A stretch of DNA of 64,000 bases from CAWFNW01 sp963817405 (lineage in GTDB: Bacteria > Actinomycetota > Coriobacteriia > Anaerosomatales > Anaerosomataceae): positions 372,001 through 436,000 of the forward strand of contig CAWFNW010000001.1 of NCBI GenBank assembly GCA_963817405.1. The letters run 5' to 3'. A program made the translations under genes and the position numbers. The stretch's first letter is position 1; each line of letters starts with the position of its first letter. This document shows positions 10,263-19,134 of the stretch, piece by piece. The notes below the pieces were generated by a model that saw only the letters and a list, made by a program, of their open reading frames with translations, searched no databases and had not been told where the DNA came from.

Positions 10263-10888
10263 CTCACCGCCCCCTTCCGCGCTGCAGTGCGTTCGTTCAG
10301 CCAGCGCATCACCGCGATGATGAACCCGAAGAGAATGAACGCGCCCGGGAACAGGAGCAGGATGTTCGGCGGCGGGTACGCCTGCGGCAACGTGATGAGC
10401 GTCGTCCCCAGGAACTTGATTGTGCCGGTCCCGAACAGCTCCCGGATGGAGGAGAGGACGACCATGACGATCGCGTAGCCGACCCCCATGCCGAGACCGT
10501 CGGCGATCGAGAGCCAGACCGTGTTGTGATACGCGAAGGCCTCAGCTCGGCCGAGGATGATGCAGTTGACCACGATGAGCGGGATCCAGATGCCCAGAAT
10601 GGCGTAGATGGGCGGGAAGAACGCCTTCAGGAACAGGTCCACGATCGTCACGAATGCCGCAATGATGACGATGAAGATAGGAATCCTCACCTCATCAGGG
10701 ATGACTTTGCGGAACGTCGCGATCAGCACGTTGCTCATGACGAGCACGAAGATAACGGCGACGCTCATGAAGAAGGAACCTTCGACCTGGGTCGACACGG
10801 CCAAGGTCGCACAGAGCCCGATCATCAGGATGGTGAGCGGGTTGTCAACAGACAGCCCCGCTCTGAAGACCCTCGCGAACTCCTTCAC
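10259..10888 (-). CDS. rnfE: Rnf complex membrane subunit RnfE
   Basis: This is a 209-residue paralogue of RnfA. Diagnostic segments are NPLTILMIGLCATLAVSTQV near residue 17, IPLIVVNCIILGRAEAFA near 105 and SIRELFGTGTI near 145. The start is the GTG 10886-10888, which overlaps the rnfG stop (GTGA) with GGAGG seven bases upstream. The longer open frame reaching 11200 is antisense-like noise inside rnfG. Together with RnfA it forms the ion-translocating membrane core. Confidence 0.94.
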   Translation of the reverse strand: MKEFARVFRAGLSVDNPLTILMIGLCATLAVSTQVEGSFFMSVAVIFVLVMSNVLIATFRKVIPDEVRIPIFIVIIAAFVTIVDLFLKAFFPPIYAILGIWIPLIVVNCIILGRAEAFAYHNTVWLSIADGLGMGVGYAIVMVVLSSIRELFGTGTIKFLGTTLITLPQAYPPPNILLLFPGAFILFGFIIAVMRWLNERTAARKGAVR

Positions 10889-11472
10889 TGGCCGGCCTCC
10901 GCTCCCGACAGCACGTTCTCGTACACGATTCCCGCTGCGGCAACGCTGTTTCGCACGCCTCGCGACGATTTCGTTGCACCGCTGATCATGTCCAGCGCCT
11001 TCACGTCCTTCTCGGTGTAACCGGCCGGCAGCGTCATGAACTGCTTCAAGAAGCCCGGCTCGCTCTTGACGCGAGTGCCCAGCCCGGGCGTCTCGTTCAT
11101 GCTGAGAATCGTAAGCCCGATGACTTTCCCGTCCCTGTCCAAACCCAAAACCATGTTGATGGGACCACCGTAGCCACGAGACGCGACCCTCAGCGCCCAC
11201 CCGACAAACTGGTCGGACGTGTCGTATCCGGCGTAGACGGCGGCGATTTGCGACTCCCCCGCCGCTTTCTGTGCACTCGCCAGCATCGCGTCGTCGGCCG
11301 CCTCAAACGTGGCGGCCTTCGGAAGCACCGCCGCGAGCGCGTCGAGCTCGGCCGCCTTTTCCTGCGCCGCAATCCGCGGAGCCGTGATGCTGTACGTGAG
11401 TGCCAATCCGACCGAAGCGACGATACACACCACGGCCACTGACACGATGAGGCGCACGGGGCTAGCTCTCAC
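10885..11472 (-). CDS. rnfG: Rnf complex flavoprotein subunit RnfG
   Basis: This 195-residue protein has one N-terminal TM (about 7-29) and an extracytoplasmic FMN-binding domain. The flavinylation region is DMISGATKSSRGVRNSVAAA near residue 160. The covalent FMN site in the family is a Thr/Ser in SGATxT/S, so the exact acceptor should be among T and S there. GLTILSMNETPGLGTRV near 115 is also typical. It overlaps rnfD by 11 bases upstream and rnfE by four bases downstream. Confidence 0.92.
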   Translation of the reverse strand: MRASPVRLIVSVAVVCIVASVGLALTYSITAPRIAAQEKAAELDALAAVLPKAATFEAADDAMLASAQKAAGESQIAAVYAGYDTSDQFVGWALRVASRGYGGPINMVLGLDRDGKVIGLTILSMNETPGLGTRVKSEPGFLKQFMTLPAGYTEKDVKALDMISGATKSSRGVRNSVAAAGIVYENVLSGAEAGQ

Positions 11473-12469
11473 GGTTCTTCACCCACCCGAATGTCCGCGG
11501 AGTGAACGCCCGGTCGATGAGCGGCGCAAGACCGTTCATGAACAAGATGGCGAACGTCGTCGTCTCAGGGGCCGGTCCGAAGAAACGTCCGACGGCGTTG
11601 AACACGCCGCAGCCGATGCCGAAGATCAGTTTGCCGTTCCGCGTCATGGGTGAGGAGACATAGTCCGTGGCCATGAAGAACGCCCCGAGGAGGACTCCAC
11701 CAGCAAGGACGTTGAAGAACGGATCCGATCCGAACGCCCAGGAGAGCAGACTCATCGCGCCGATGTACCCGACTGGGATGCGCCAGTCGATGATCCCTCG
11801 GACAAGCAAGATCGCTCCGCCGAGGATCAACAACGCCGCGGAGACCTCCCCAAGCGAGCCCTCGAGATTACGCCACAGGAGGGGCTGGTACTGCGCGGCC
11901 AGACTGTAGCCGTACCCCCCGCTCGCTGCCCGGTCGGCTGCGGCGATCGAGAGCCGCGTTGCGCCGCTGATCGCGTCGAGCCCATCCGTTCCCGCCAAGC
12001 CGAGGGTCTTGAACCACCCTTTGTCGGGTAGCTTGGAGAGGACGCCCGCCCAAGAAAGCAGCACGAACGCTCGGCCCACGAGTGCGGGATTGAAGAGGTT
12101 CCACCCGAGGCCGCCAAAGATCATCTTGCCGAGGGCGATTGCGATGAAGCCGCCCGTCGCCGTAATCCACCACGGCGTCATCGGCGGCATGCACATCGCA
12201 AGAAGCAACCCCGTGACGAGCGCGCTTCCGTCGGTGATCGTCTGCGGCTTCTTCGCGAGCGCGTTCCACAGCGCCTCGGTGCCAACCGCCGAGCCGATGC
12301 CGACCGCGAAGAGCTGCACCGCAGGCCAACCCATGTTCCACATCGCCCACACTGCGGCGGGCGTGAGTGCCGCCACCACCCACAGCATGATGCCGGTGCA
12401 GGTAGTTGGCGCCCCGATGTGCGGCGATGAGGCGACCGTGACCTTGACATCGGTCGTTTGCGCGCTCAC
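11462..12469 (-). CDS. rnfD: Rnf complex flavoprotein subunit RnfD
   Basis: This 335-residue polytopic subunit has about nine to ten hydrophobic segments and a covalent FMN site at GLDAISGATRLSIAAADRA near residue 155-170. FNPALVGRAFVLLSW near 125 and SSPHIGAPTTCTGIM near residue 14 are typical of RnfD. I chose the GTG at 12467-12469, which overlaps the rnfC stop as GTGA. The frame extends further upstream only inside rnfC. Confidence 0.93.
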   Translation of the reverse strand: MSAQTTDVKVTVASSPHIGAPTTCTGIMLWVVAALTPAAVWAMWNMGWPAVQLFAVGIGSAVGTEALWNALAKKPQTITDGSALVTGLLLAMCMPPMTPWWITATGGFIAIALGKMIFGGLGWNLFNPALVGRAFVLLSWAGVLSKLPDKGWFKTLGLAGTDGLDAISGATRLSIAAADRAASGGYGYSLAAQYQPLLWRNLEGSLGEVSAALLILGGAILLVRGIIDWRIPVGYIGAMSLLSWAFGSDPFFNVLAGGVLLGAFFMATDYVSSPMTRNGKLIFGIGCGVFNAVGRFFGPAPETTTFAILFMNGLAPLIDRAFTPRTFGWVKNRES

Positions 12470-13779
12470 AGCCGCGCCCCCTTCGCCATCGCCGCGGCCT
12501 TCGCGAGACGGATGAGCTGCAGGAGCGGGCGTTTCGTGGGACACACGTACGAGCAGGCGCCGCACTCAATGCAATCGATGGGGTGATATGCCTCGGCGGC
12601 CGCGTAGTCACGGCGGTTCGCGAGTGTCGCGATCTGGAACGGCTGGAGGAACGCCGGACACGCCTCAGAGCACCGACCACACCGGATACACGGCCGGTCG
12701 CCGTCCACCTCGGGTGCGGCTTCGTCCGGGCCGAGCGCCACGATGCCCGATGTCCCCTTCGCTATCGGCACATCGAGGACGGCGAGCGCCGGACCGGTCA
12801 TCGGTCCACCTGCGATGATGCGCCGGACGTCACCGATGAGGCCCCCCGCGGCCTCAAGGAGGGCGCTCACGGGCGTACCGAGCAGCACGAGGTAGTTGCC
12901 GGGACGCGCGACGCGGCCCGTCACGGTAACGACGCGCTCCATGAGCGGCTTGCGCAGGTCGACTGCGTCAGCGATGGCTGCGGCAGTCGCCACGTTGTGA
13001 ACGAGCGCCCCCGTCGCCGCCGGCAACTTGCCATGCGGCACCTCGCGACCGAGCACCGACCAGATGAGCTGCTTCTCGGCGCCCTGCGGGTAGCGAGTGA
13101 CGAACTGGCGGACCTCGATGTCGTCGCCGGCGAGCGCGCGAAGTGCCTCGGCTGCGTCGGGTTTGTTGTCCTCGAGGCCGATGACGACGCGCGTGGCACC
13201 CATCGCCTCGGCGATGATGCGCGCGCCGCGGACCACCCGCTCAGGCGACTCCAACATGAGACGGTGGTCGCACGTGAGGTAGGACTCACACTCGCAACCG
13301 TTGAGGATCACCGTGGTGACGTCGAACCCCTTTGGCGGCGAGAGCTTGACGGCAGACGGGAATGCGGCGCCGCCGAGCCCGACGATGCCCGCCGCTCGGA
13401 CAGTCTGACGAACGTCACCGTCGGCCACGGGGACGAAGGCCCCGTAGTCCTGTTCTTCGTCTGGTTCGATGACCACGGTGGCACCACGCATGCCGGCAAT
13501 CGTCAGGCGTGGCCCAACCTCGGCCACAACGCCGTTGACCGGGGAGTGAATCGGCGCGCTGACCATCGCGTCGACACTCCCGATGAGCTGTCCTCGCGCC
13601 ACGCGGTCGCCGGGGGCGACCAACGGCGTGCACGGCGCACCCAGGTGCTGGCTCATCGGCACGTACAGGCGCTCGGGAAGCGGGGCGCGAACGATCGGCG
13701 ACGACGCCGTCGCCTCCTTGTGCTCCGGCGGGTGAATCCCGCCCTTGAACGCGGCCCGTCTCACCCGTTCGACCCCCAT
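12466..13779 (-). CDS. rnfC: Rnf complex NADH-side subunit RnfC
   Basis: This 437-residue peripheral subunit carries an NADH/FMN-binding domain and two [4Fe-4S] sites. FKGGIHPPEHKEAT at residue 11 opens the family pattern, GIVGLGGAAFPSAVKLSPP near 135 is the flavin/NADH region, and CIRCGRCSEACP and CIECGACSYVCPTKRPL near 370 and 410 bind the clusters. It is first in the order rnfCDGEAB, the same order as in acetogens and many anaerobes. Rnf couples ferredoxin oxidation by NAD to Na+ or H+ export, or runs in reverse. Confidence 0.95.
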   Translation of the reverse strand: MGVERVRRAAFKGGIHPPEHKEATASSPIVRAPLPERLYVPMSQHLGAPCTPLVAPGDRVARGQLIGSVDAMVSAPIHSPVNGVVAEVGPRLTIAGMRGATVVIEPDEEQDYGAFVPVADGDVRQTVRAAGIVGLGGAAFPSAVKLSPPKGFDVTTVILNGCECESYLTCDHRLMLESPERVVRGARIIAEAMGATRVVIGLEDNKPDAAEALRALAGDDIEVRQFVTRYPQGAEKQLIWSVLGREVPHGKLPAATGALVHNVATAAAIADAVDLRKPLMERVVTVTGRVARPGNYLVLLGTPVSALLEAAGGLIGDVRRIIAGGPMTGPALAVLDVPIAKGTSGIVALGPDEAAPEVDGDRPCIRCGRCSEACPAFLQPFQIATLANRRDYAAAEAYHPIDCIECGACSYVCPTKRPLLQLIRLAKAAAMAKGARL

Positions 13780-13797
13780 CCGCCGAGGTTCGTTCGA

Positions 13798-14199
13798 TCA
13801 GCTGAAGAAGATCGCGATCTCCCGCTCTGCGCTCGCCGGAGAGTCCGACCCGTGCACGATGTTCGCGTCAAGCGACAGGCCGAAGTCTCCCCGGATGGTG
13901 CCCGGCAGCGCGTCGGCGGGATTCGTCACGCCCATCAGCTTACGGGCGACCGGGACGGCGTCCTCGCCCACGACGACCATCTTCACAACGGGGCCGGAGG
14001 TGATGTAGTCCACGAGTCCGGCGTAGAACGGCTTGCCCTCGTGCTCGGCGTAGTTCGCCGCAGCCTGCTCGCGGGTCACCATACCGAGTTCACAGCGCTC
14101 GAGCCTGAGACCGACGTCCTCGAAACGAGAAACGATACGGCCGATGAGCCCACGGGCAACAGCGTCAGGCTTGATCATCACGTAGGTCCTCTGCAACAC
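13798..14199 (-). CDS. ndk: Nucleoside diphosphate kinase
   Basis: The enzyme transfers the terminal phosphate between nucleoside triphosphates and diphosphates. The length of 133 residues is slightly short of the usual 137-150 but complete. TYVMIKPDAVARGLIG opens the fold, and the active-site histidine is in ANIVHGSDSPASAEREI near residue 115-130. The start is a GTG at 14197-14199 with AAGGAG upstream. It lies between the TPR gene and rnfC on the same strand. Confidence 0.95.
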   Translation of the reverse strand: MLQRTYVMIKPDAVARGLIGRIVSRFEDVGLRLERCELGMVTREQAAANYAEHEGKPFYAGLVDYITSGPVVKMVVVGEDAVPVARKLMGVTNPADALPGTIRGDFGLSLDANIVHGSDSPASAEREIAIFFS

Positions 14200-14287
14200 A
14201 GCGACTCCTTCAAAGGTGGGTTCACGAGTCTCGACACGGTAGCAGCAACTCGGCGTTCATCGCAACGCGGACGGCACGGATTCGCGC

Positions 14288-15607
14288 CTACGAACCGCCT
14301 CCCGTCGACCGCCAGTCGTTGGTGATGCCGTTCACCTTCCACCCCACACCCTCGCGAAGGAGCGAAACGGTATACGTGAGCGGCGCGCCTTGCTCGAGCA
14401 CAATCGTCACGGTCACGGTCGACTCTCGCGCCGAGCCTTGTGTTCCGTCAATGGTGTACGACGTGTACTTCGGCGGAAGGCTGCTCATCTCCTTGGCCAC
14501 GTCGCCAGTGGGAACGGCGACCCAGTAGGAATCGACCGGCGCGCCGTCAGCGTGGGCGTTGAGCAGCGCCTTCACGGTCATCGACTGTGTTGGATACCCC
14601 AAGCCGCTCACCCATGCATAGCCGAGTAGGCCGGCAACCACGGCGAGGACCGCGAGCCATGTACCGAGTACGACGCCGAGCTTCCGGGCGCCTCGGCTCT
14701 CGACGCGCTCGACCTTCCGCGCGTCGCGATCGACTTGGCGCATCTCGTCTTCGGTCATCGTGAAGAAGGCGGTGTCGATCTCGTCGTCGATCTCGTGTGT
14801 GACCACCGGCACGGGCAGCAGCGGCAACTCCCCCGTTGCCCAACCCTCGACCGGCATACCGCTTCCGAGGAACCGGGGACCGGGGTAGCGGGCGTCACGG
14901 GCCTCCTGCTCTTCAACCGCGGCGACACTCGCGTCGTACGCCGCCGATGCGGGCGTCGAGAGCGTGTGGCCGTAGTCCACCACGGCGCGGTCGAACGCGC
15001 GGACGGCCTCCGCATGTGCGCCGCTCGAGGCGAGCGCCAGCCCCAGATTGGCTGCAGCCTTACCCTTGGACGTGTAGGAGTCCAGCTCAAGCGCCGCGCG
15101 AAACGCGTCCGCTGCGTCGCCGGGTCGGCCGAGGGCCATGTAGCACAGCCCGAGGTTGTTGAGCGCCTTGCCCGGGTCCGGGTTCTCCTCGACGAGGACG
15201 GCCTGTCGGTAGGAGTCCGCGGCCTCCTCCAACCGACCCAGGCGTTCGAGCGAGCCACCGAGTCCGGAGAGCGCTCGGTGCCGACCGGGATTGCGGAGGT
15301 CATCCGCCGCCTCGCGGAGCACCCTGACGGCGTCCTCGTCGCGCCTGAGCGCCGCGTACGCGAGCCCTAGGTTGGTCTTCGTTTGGCTCTCACGGTCCCA
15401 TGACGCGTCCTCGAGGGCGCGTTCGTAGACGTTTGCCGCCTCAGCGTAACGGCGCCCCTTGAGGTAGGCGTTGCCGGCCAGGTAGAGGGCTTCGGTGTCG
15501 TGGTCGCCATCGGCGCCGGCCGCGTCGAGGTACGCAGCCGCGGCGACGTCCCAGTCTCGCGTCGCGTAGGCCGCGTCTGCGCGCGCCCGTGCCCCTTGGT
15601 CAGCCAC
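14288..15607 (-). CDS. TPR-repeat protein with a C-terminal transmembrane anchor
   Basis: The 439-residue product begins with about six tetratricopeptide repeats (residues 1-200; for example ALYLAGNAYLKGRRYAEAAN and KALNNLGLCYMALGRPGDAA). A charged linker and one TM follow at about 310-332 (VVLGTWLAVLAVVAGLLGYA), then about 100 extracytoplasmic residues ending WRSTGGGS. The final domain looks like a small beta fold and resembles nothing I can name. The TPR part would be cytoplasmic. The gene sits between a cyclophilin lipoprotein and ndk. No specific function can be assigned. Confidence 0.7.
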   Translation of the reverse strand: MADQGARARADAAYATRDWDVAAAAYLDAAGADGDHDTEALYLAGNAYLKGRRYAEAANVYERALEDASWDRESQTKTNLGLAYAALRRDEDAVRVLREAADDLRNPGRHRALSGLGGSLERLGRLEEAADSYRQAVLVEENPDPGKALNNLGLCYMALGRPGDAADAFRAALELDSYTSKGKAAANLGLALASSGAHAEAVRAFDRAVVDYGHTLSTPASAAYDASVAAVEEQEARDARYPGPRFLGSGMPVEGWATGELPLLPVPVVTHEIDDEIDTAFFTMTEDEMRQVDRDARKVERVESRGARKLGVVLGTWLAVLAVVAGLLGYAWVSGLGYPTQSMTVKALLNAHADGAPVDSYWVAVPTGDVAKEMSSLPPKYTSYTIDGTQGSARESTVTVTIVLEQGAPLTYTVSLLREGVGWKVNGITNDWRSTGGGS

Positions 15608-15618
15608 GATGTCTGTCC

Positions 15619-16302
15619 CTACTCTGCGGCATTCTCGATGACGACCGACTCCATCACGTCACCCACCGCGAGCGTCTTGACGACATCCATACCCTCGATG
15701 ACCTCACCGAACACCGTGTACTTGCCGTCCAGGAACGGCGCGGGCGCAAGACAGATGTAGAACTGTGAGCCAGCAGAGTCAGGGTCCTGTGACCGCGCCA
15801 TCGCGAGCGTTCCCTCAAGGTGCGGCTTCTCGCTGAACTCGGCCTTCACGCGATAGCCGGGGCCGCCTGTCCCAACGGGCCCTTCGCCGGTCTTCGAGTA
15901 TGGGTCCCCGCCCTGCGCGACGAAGCCGGGCTCGACGCGGTGGAACGTCGTGCCGTCGTAGAAGCCGCTCTTCGCAAGCTCGATGAAGCTCTTGACGTGG
16001 TTGGGAGCGACATCGCCGAAGAACCGCAGGCGGATGACGCCCTTTGCGGTGGTGATGACGGCGACCTCGTTGCCGGTGAGTTCGATCTTGGGCTGGTACA
16101 CGTCTGCCTCCTCAGGGGTCGTGATCGTGGACGTGGGTGTCGCCGAACCGCCGGCGCCACCGCTTTCGGTGACCGTGTCGTGCATGCGGTCGGGATCGCC
16201 CGAACCGCGTGTTGAACAACCCTGCAGCGCGACGACCGCGAGGGTGAGAGTCAGCGCGAGTAGCAGGCCGACCTTCCGGGGCACTCCGTGCGACATGCTC
16301 AT
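15619..16302 (-). CDS. Cyclophilin-type peptidyl-prolyl isomerase lipoprotein
   Basis: The enzyme isomerises X-Pro bonds, here at the outer face of the membrane. The 227-residue protein has a signal peptide with a lipobox ending VVALQGCS (acylated Cys near residue 28), a short flexible linker, and a cyclophilin domain. Cyclophilin hallmarks are FHRVEPGFVAQGGDPYSKTG, GTLAMARSQDPDSAGSQFYI and FLDGKYTVFGEVIEGMDVV. The ATG 16300-16302 has AAGGA five bases upstream. The frame continues upstream without similarity. An extended -10 promoter lies about 65 bases ahead. Confidence 0.9.
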   Translation of the reverse strand: MSMSHGVPRKVGLLLALTLTLAVVALQGCSTRGSGDPDRMHDTVTESGGAGGSATPTSTITTPEEADVYQPKIELTGNEVAVITTAKGVIRLRFFGDVAPNHVKSFIELAKSGFYDGTTFHRVEPGFVAQGGDPYSKTGEGPVGTGGPGYRVKAEFSEKPHLEGTLAMARSQDPDSAGSQFYICLAPAPFLDGKYTVFGEVIEGMDVVKTLAVGDVMESVVIENAAE

Positions 16303-16366
16303 GAGTTCCTTTCGAGGGTGCGGACGGCGCTCCCGGTCACGCCGAGGGAGCGGAGACGACCGACCC

Positions 16367-16375
16367 ATTCTAGCA
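16367..16375 (-). promoter_or_regulatory. Candidate promoter of the cyclophilin-TPR-ndk operon
   Basis: The minus strand reads TGC-TAGAAT, an extended -10 with five of six bases matching TATAAT. No convincing -35 is seen at 17 bases. It lies about 65 bases upstream of the cyclophilin start and could initiate a transcript that runs through ndk and perhaps rnf. Confidence 0.4.
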
Positions 16376-16464
16376 ATCATCGGTGTCGGCTGCGACGGCA
16401 GCGGGCCGTCATTGTGCCACCTTCGGACACCCTGCCCGCGGGCGGCTCCTCGCACGCACGGGTG

Positions 16465-16473
16465 TGCTATCGT
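16465..16473 (+). promoter_or_regulatory. Candidate promoter of the EF-G-like gene
   Basis: TGC-TATCGT at 16465-16473 is an extended -10 about 125 bases before the EF-G-like start. No good -35 is present. It is divergent from the cyclophilin promoter about 95 bases away. Confidence 0.35.
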
Positions 16474-16598
16474 GCAACTGCTGTGTCTCTATCGGCCCGG
16501 CGGACGGGACGTCCCTCAGGCCTTGTCGCTGGGTGCGCACGGCGGATCCGCGACAGCTCGGTCGTCACTGAACTTCCGTCGTTGAGGAGGCGATGCTC

Positions 16599-18662
16599 AT
16601 GGGAGCGCCCAGCACCGATAAGATCCGTAACGTCGTCTTGGTTGGCCATGGGAACGCGGGAAAGACGTCCCTTGCCGAGGCCATGCTCTTCATGGCAGGC
16701 CAGACCAAGCGCCTCGGTAGCGTCGATGAAGGTCACTCCGGGCTGGACTACGACCCCGAAGAGGTCCGCCGGAAGATGACGGTCAACCTCTCACTCGCAC
16801 CTCTCGAGCACAACGGCGTCAAGATCAACGTCATCGACACCCCGGGCTACGCGGACTTCATCGGCGACGCGATCGCCGGTATGGAGGCGGCCGAGATGGC
16901 GCTCTTCGTTGTCGATGCCGTTGCCGGGCCCCAAGTCCAGACGCGCAAGCTGTGGAAGGTCGCGGATGAGATGGGCATCGCGAAGGCGATCTTCATCAAC
17001 CGCATGGACAAGGAGCACGCTGACTTCGACGCCGCTTTCGCTGCTCTCGAGCGGGCGTTCGGTCACCGTGTTGGCGCGGTACAGCTCCCCATCGGCCAGG
17101 AGAGCTCGTTTCGGGGTGTCGTCGACATCATTCGCAAGAAGACGTACCTGCACTCGGGCGAGAGGGAAGAGATCATCGAGATCCCGCCCGAAATGCTGCC
17201 GGCCGCCGAGGCAGCCCGCGACAAGCTCTGCGAGCTCGTCGCCGAGGCCGATGACGACCTCATGGAGAAGTACCTCGAGGGCGAGGCCCTGACCCAGGAG
17301 GAGCTCGAAACGCTCCTCGACAAGGCGATTGCGCAGTCCATCTTCATCCCGGTGTTCGTGGGCTCGGCGACCACCCTCCAGGGCGTCGAGGACCTCATGG
17401 ACGACATCGTGGCGTTCTTTCCTCAGCCCACGGCGCACGGTCCGCTCACGACCGTCGAGGGCGACGAGGTTCCCTTCTCAACGAGCGGAGATCTCGCAGG
17501 TCACGTCTTCCGGACGCTCTCCGACCCGTACGTCGGGCGCATCAACTTCGTGAAGGTCGTGTCGGGCACCCTCACGCCCGGAAGCGAGCTCGTTAACTCG
17601 CGTACCGGCAAGAAGGAGCGAGTCGCGCACGTGTTCAAGATGGTCGGCAAGGAGACCTTCGATATCGAGGGTGCTCCGGCCGGCGATATCGCGGTGCTGA
17701 CGAAGCTCGCCGACACGCTCACCAACGACACACTCTCGGCGAAAGGCGGCATCGCCTTCACATCGCTGCCCGTACCCGAGCCGCTCTACCCGGTCGCAAT
17801 CGTCGCGAAGACGAAGGCCGACGAGGACAAGCTCGGCACCGCGCTCAAGGCGATCGTCGACGAGGACTGCTCGCTCACGCTCAAGCGCGACGAGGAGACG
17901 CACCAGACCGTCCTCGCCGGCATGGGCGACACGGCTATCGACGTGGTGCTCTCCAAGCTTCGTGATCGCTTCCACGTCGAAGCCGAGCTGGAGGATCTGC
18001 GCATCCCCTACCGCGAGACGATCCGCAAGACCGCTCAAGCGCAGGGCCGACACAAGAAGCAGACCGGCGGCTCCGGCCAGTTCGGCGACTGCTGGCTGCG
18101 CCTCGAGCCCAACCCCGGCGGCGGCTACGAGTTCGTCGACGAGATCGTCGGCGGCCGGATCCCGCGTCAGTTCATCCCCGCCGTCGACAAGGGCGTCCAG
18201 GAGACCATGGCAACCGGCGTCATCGCCGGCTACCCGGTTGTCGATGTCAAGGTCGCCGTCTACGACGGCTCGTATCACGCCGTCGACTCCTCGGAGATCG
18301 CGTTCAAGACCGCGGCACGCCTCGGCTTCCGCGCGGCCGCCGAGAAGGCGGACCCTGTCTTGCTCGAACCGATCGCGACGCTCACGATCGAGGTGCCGGA
18401 CGACTACGCCGGCGCGGTCATGGGTGACATCAGTTCCATCCGCGGCCGGATCCTCGGCATGGACGCGCCGTCTGCCGGCGTGCAGGTCATTAGAGCGCAG
18501 GTCCCCTACGCCGAGGTGGTCCACTACTCGCCGCATCTGCGCTCCATCACGTCGGGTACCGGCAGCTACGCAATCTCGATCGACTCCTACGAGCAGGTCC
18601 CCGGCGACGTGCAGAAGAAACTCGTGGAGACCTACCAAAAGGTGAAGGCCGAGGGACACTAG
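16599..18662 (+). CDS. Elongation factor G-like translational GTPase (EF-G2 type)
   Basis: This is a 687-residue EF-G paralogue with the usual five-domain layout. The G1 motif is GHGNAGKT near residue 17, G3 is DTPGYADF, and G4 is NRMDKE near 133. Switch I departs from canonical EF-G: it reads DYDPEEVRRKMTVNLSLAPL instead of the RGITI stretch, which marks the EF-G-like family. Domain IV contains QTGGSGQFGDCWLRLEP. GGAGG at 16586-16590 is only two bases from a first ATG (16593) but eight from the second (16599), so I use the second. Being monocistronic and set apart from str-operon genes, it is probably not the main EF-G. Confidence 0.88.
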   Translation: MGAPSTDKIRNVVLVGHGNAGKTSLAEAMLFMAGQTKRLGSVDEGHSGLDYDPEEVRRKMTVNLSLAPLEHNGVKINVIDTPGYADFIGDAIAGMEAAEMALFVVDAVAGPQVQTRKLWKVADEMGIAKAIFINRMDKEHADFDAAFAALERAFGHRVGAVQLPIGQESSFRGVVDIIRKKTYLHSGEREEIIEIPPEMLPAAEAARDKLCELVAEADDDLMEKYLEGEALTQEELETLLDKAIAQSIFIPVFVGSATTLQGVEDLMDDIVAFFPQPTAHGPLTTVEGDEVPFSTSGDLAGHVFRTLSDPYVGRINFVKVVSGTLTPGSELVNSRTGKKERVAHVFKMVGKETFDIEGAPAGDIAVLTKLADTLTNDTLSAKGGIAFTSLPVPEPLYPVAIVAKTKADEDKLGTALKAIVDEDCSLTLKRDEETHQTVLAGMGDTAIDVVLSKLRDRFHVEAELEDLRIPYRETIRKTAQAQGRHKKQTGGSGQFGDCWLRLEPNPGGGYEFVDEIVGGRIPRQFIPAVDKGVQETMATGVIAGYPVVDVKVAVYDGSYHAVDSSEIAFKTAARLGFRAAAEKADPVLLEPIATLTIEVPDDYAGAVMGDISSIRGRILGMDAPSAGVQVIRAQVPYAEVVHYSPHLRSITSGTGSYAISIDSYEQVPGDVQKKLVETYQKVKAEGH

Positions 18663-18706
18663 CATTCGCGAGCGCTTCTCGCGGCCGCGTCAAACGCATG
18701 AGAACA

Positions 18707-18733
18707 GGGGCCCGGCCATCTTGGCCGGGCCCC
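18707..18733 (+). terminator. Terminator hairpin after the EF-G-like gene
   Basis: A perfect 11-bp GC stem (GGGGCCCGGCC with its complement) encloses a 5-base ATCTT loop, 44 bases after the stop. There is no T-tract, so it is either a weak intrinsic terminator or a 3'-end stabiliser. Confidence 0.75.
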
Positions 18734-18799
18734 AATGCTTCCCAGTGACGCTGAGCCTACCCGCCGAAGGTCCGAACGCCGGTGCTGGCCCCGACACGA

Positions 18800-19112
18800 T
18801 CACGGGACGGTCCACTCCTCGTTGTTGTCGCGTTCGTATTCAGCTGCGACCGGAATCCCCGCTGAGGCGAGAGCCGCTGCGACGGTGTGTCGGCGATCGT
18901 CGAAGACCACGATGCTCCGATAGGGCAGCTCGGACCTCAGCACCAAGAGGCACTTGAAGACGCTCTTCATCCTCGGCGAACCGTCCTCTGCGGTGCCCCA
19001 ACGTAACGAAGGATGCATTGACGCGCTGAACGTCGGTGAAGTTGACGTTCACCTGGTGGGCTCGCTCCACGGGGTACACAGATGAGGGACGGGCTCCGAA
19101 TCTCGGAGACAC
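18800..19112 (-). pseudogene. Possible frameshifted remnant of a HAD-like domain
   Basis: Two overlapping minus-strand frames make weak protein sense together. The frame from 19112 gives VERAHQVNVNFTDVQRVNAS. The frame ending at 18800 gives MKSVFKCLLVLRSELPYRSI followed by VVFDDRRHTVAAALASAGIP, which resembles the FDDR...GI motif of HAD-fold phosphatase C-termini. A +/-1 shift near 19015 would join them. There is no clear ribosome site or complete domain. This may be a decayed gene, and chance in GC-rich sequence cannot be excluded. Confidence 0.25.
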
Positions 19113-19123
19113 CGTCCCTCATC
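19081..19123 (-). terminator. Terminator hairpin after tRNA-Arg
   Basis: GATGAGGGACGG at 19081-19092 pairs with CCGTCCCTCATC at 19112-19123, and CTCCGA/TCGGAG pairs inside the loop. It lies 11 bases beyond the 3' end of the minus-strand tRNA-Arg. Confidence 0.75.
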
Positions 19124-19134
19124 TCGTGTTTCTG

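Noticed and set aside
12583..14325. Long plus-strand open frame opposite rnfC and ndk
   Set aside because: It is a shadow frame; both minus-strand genes are unambiguous.
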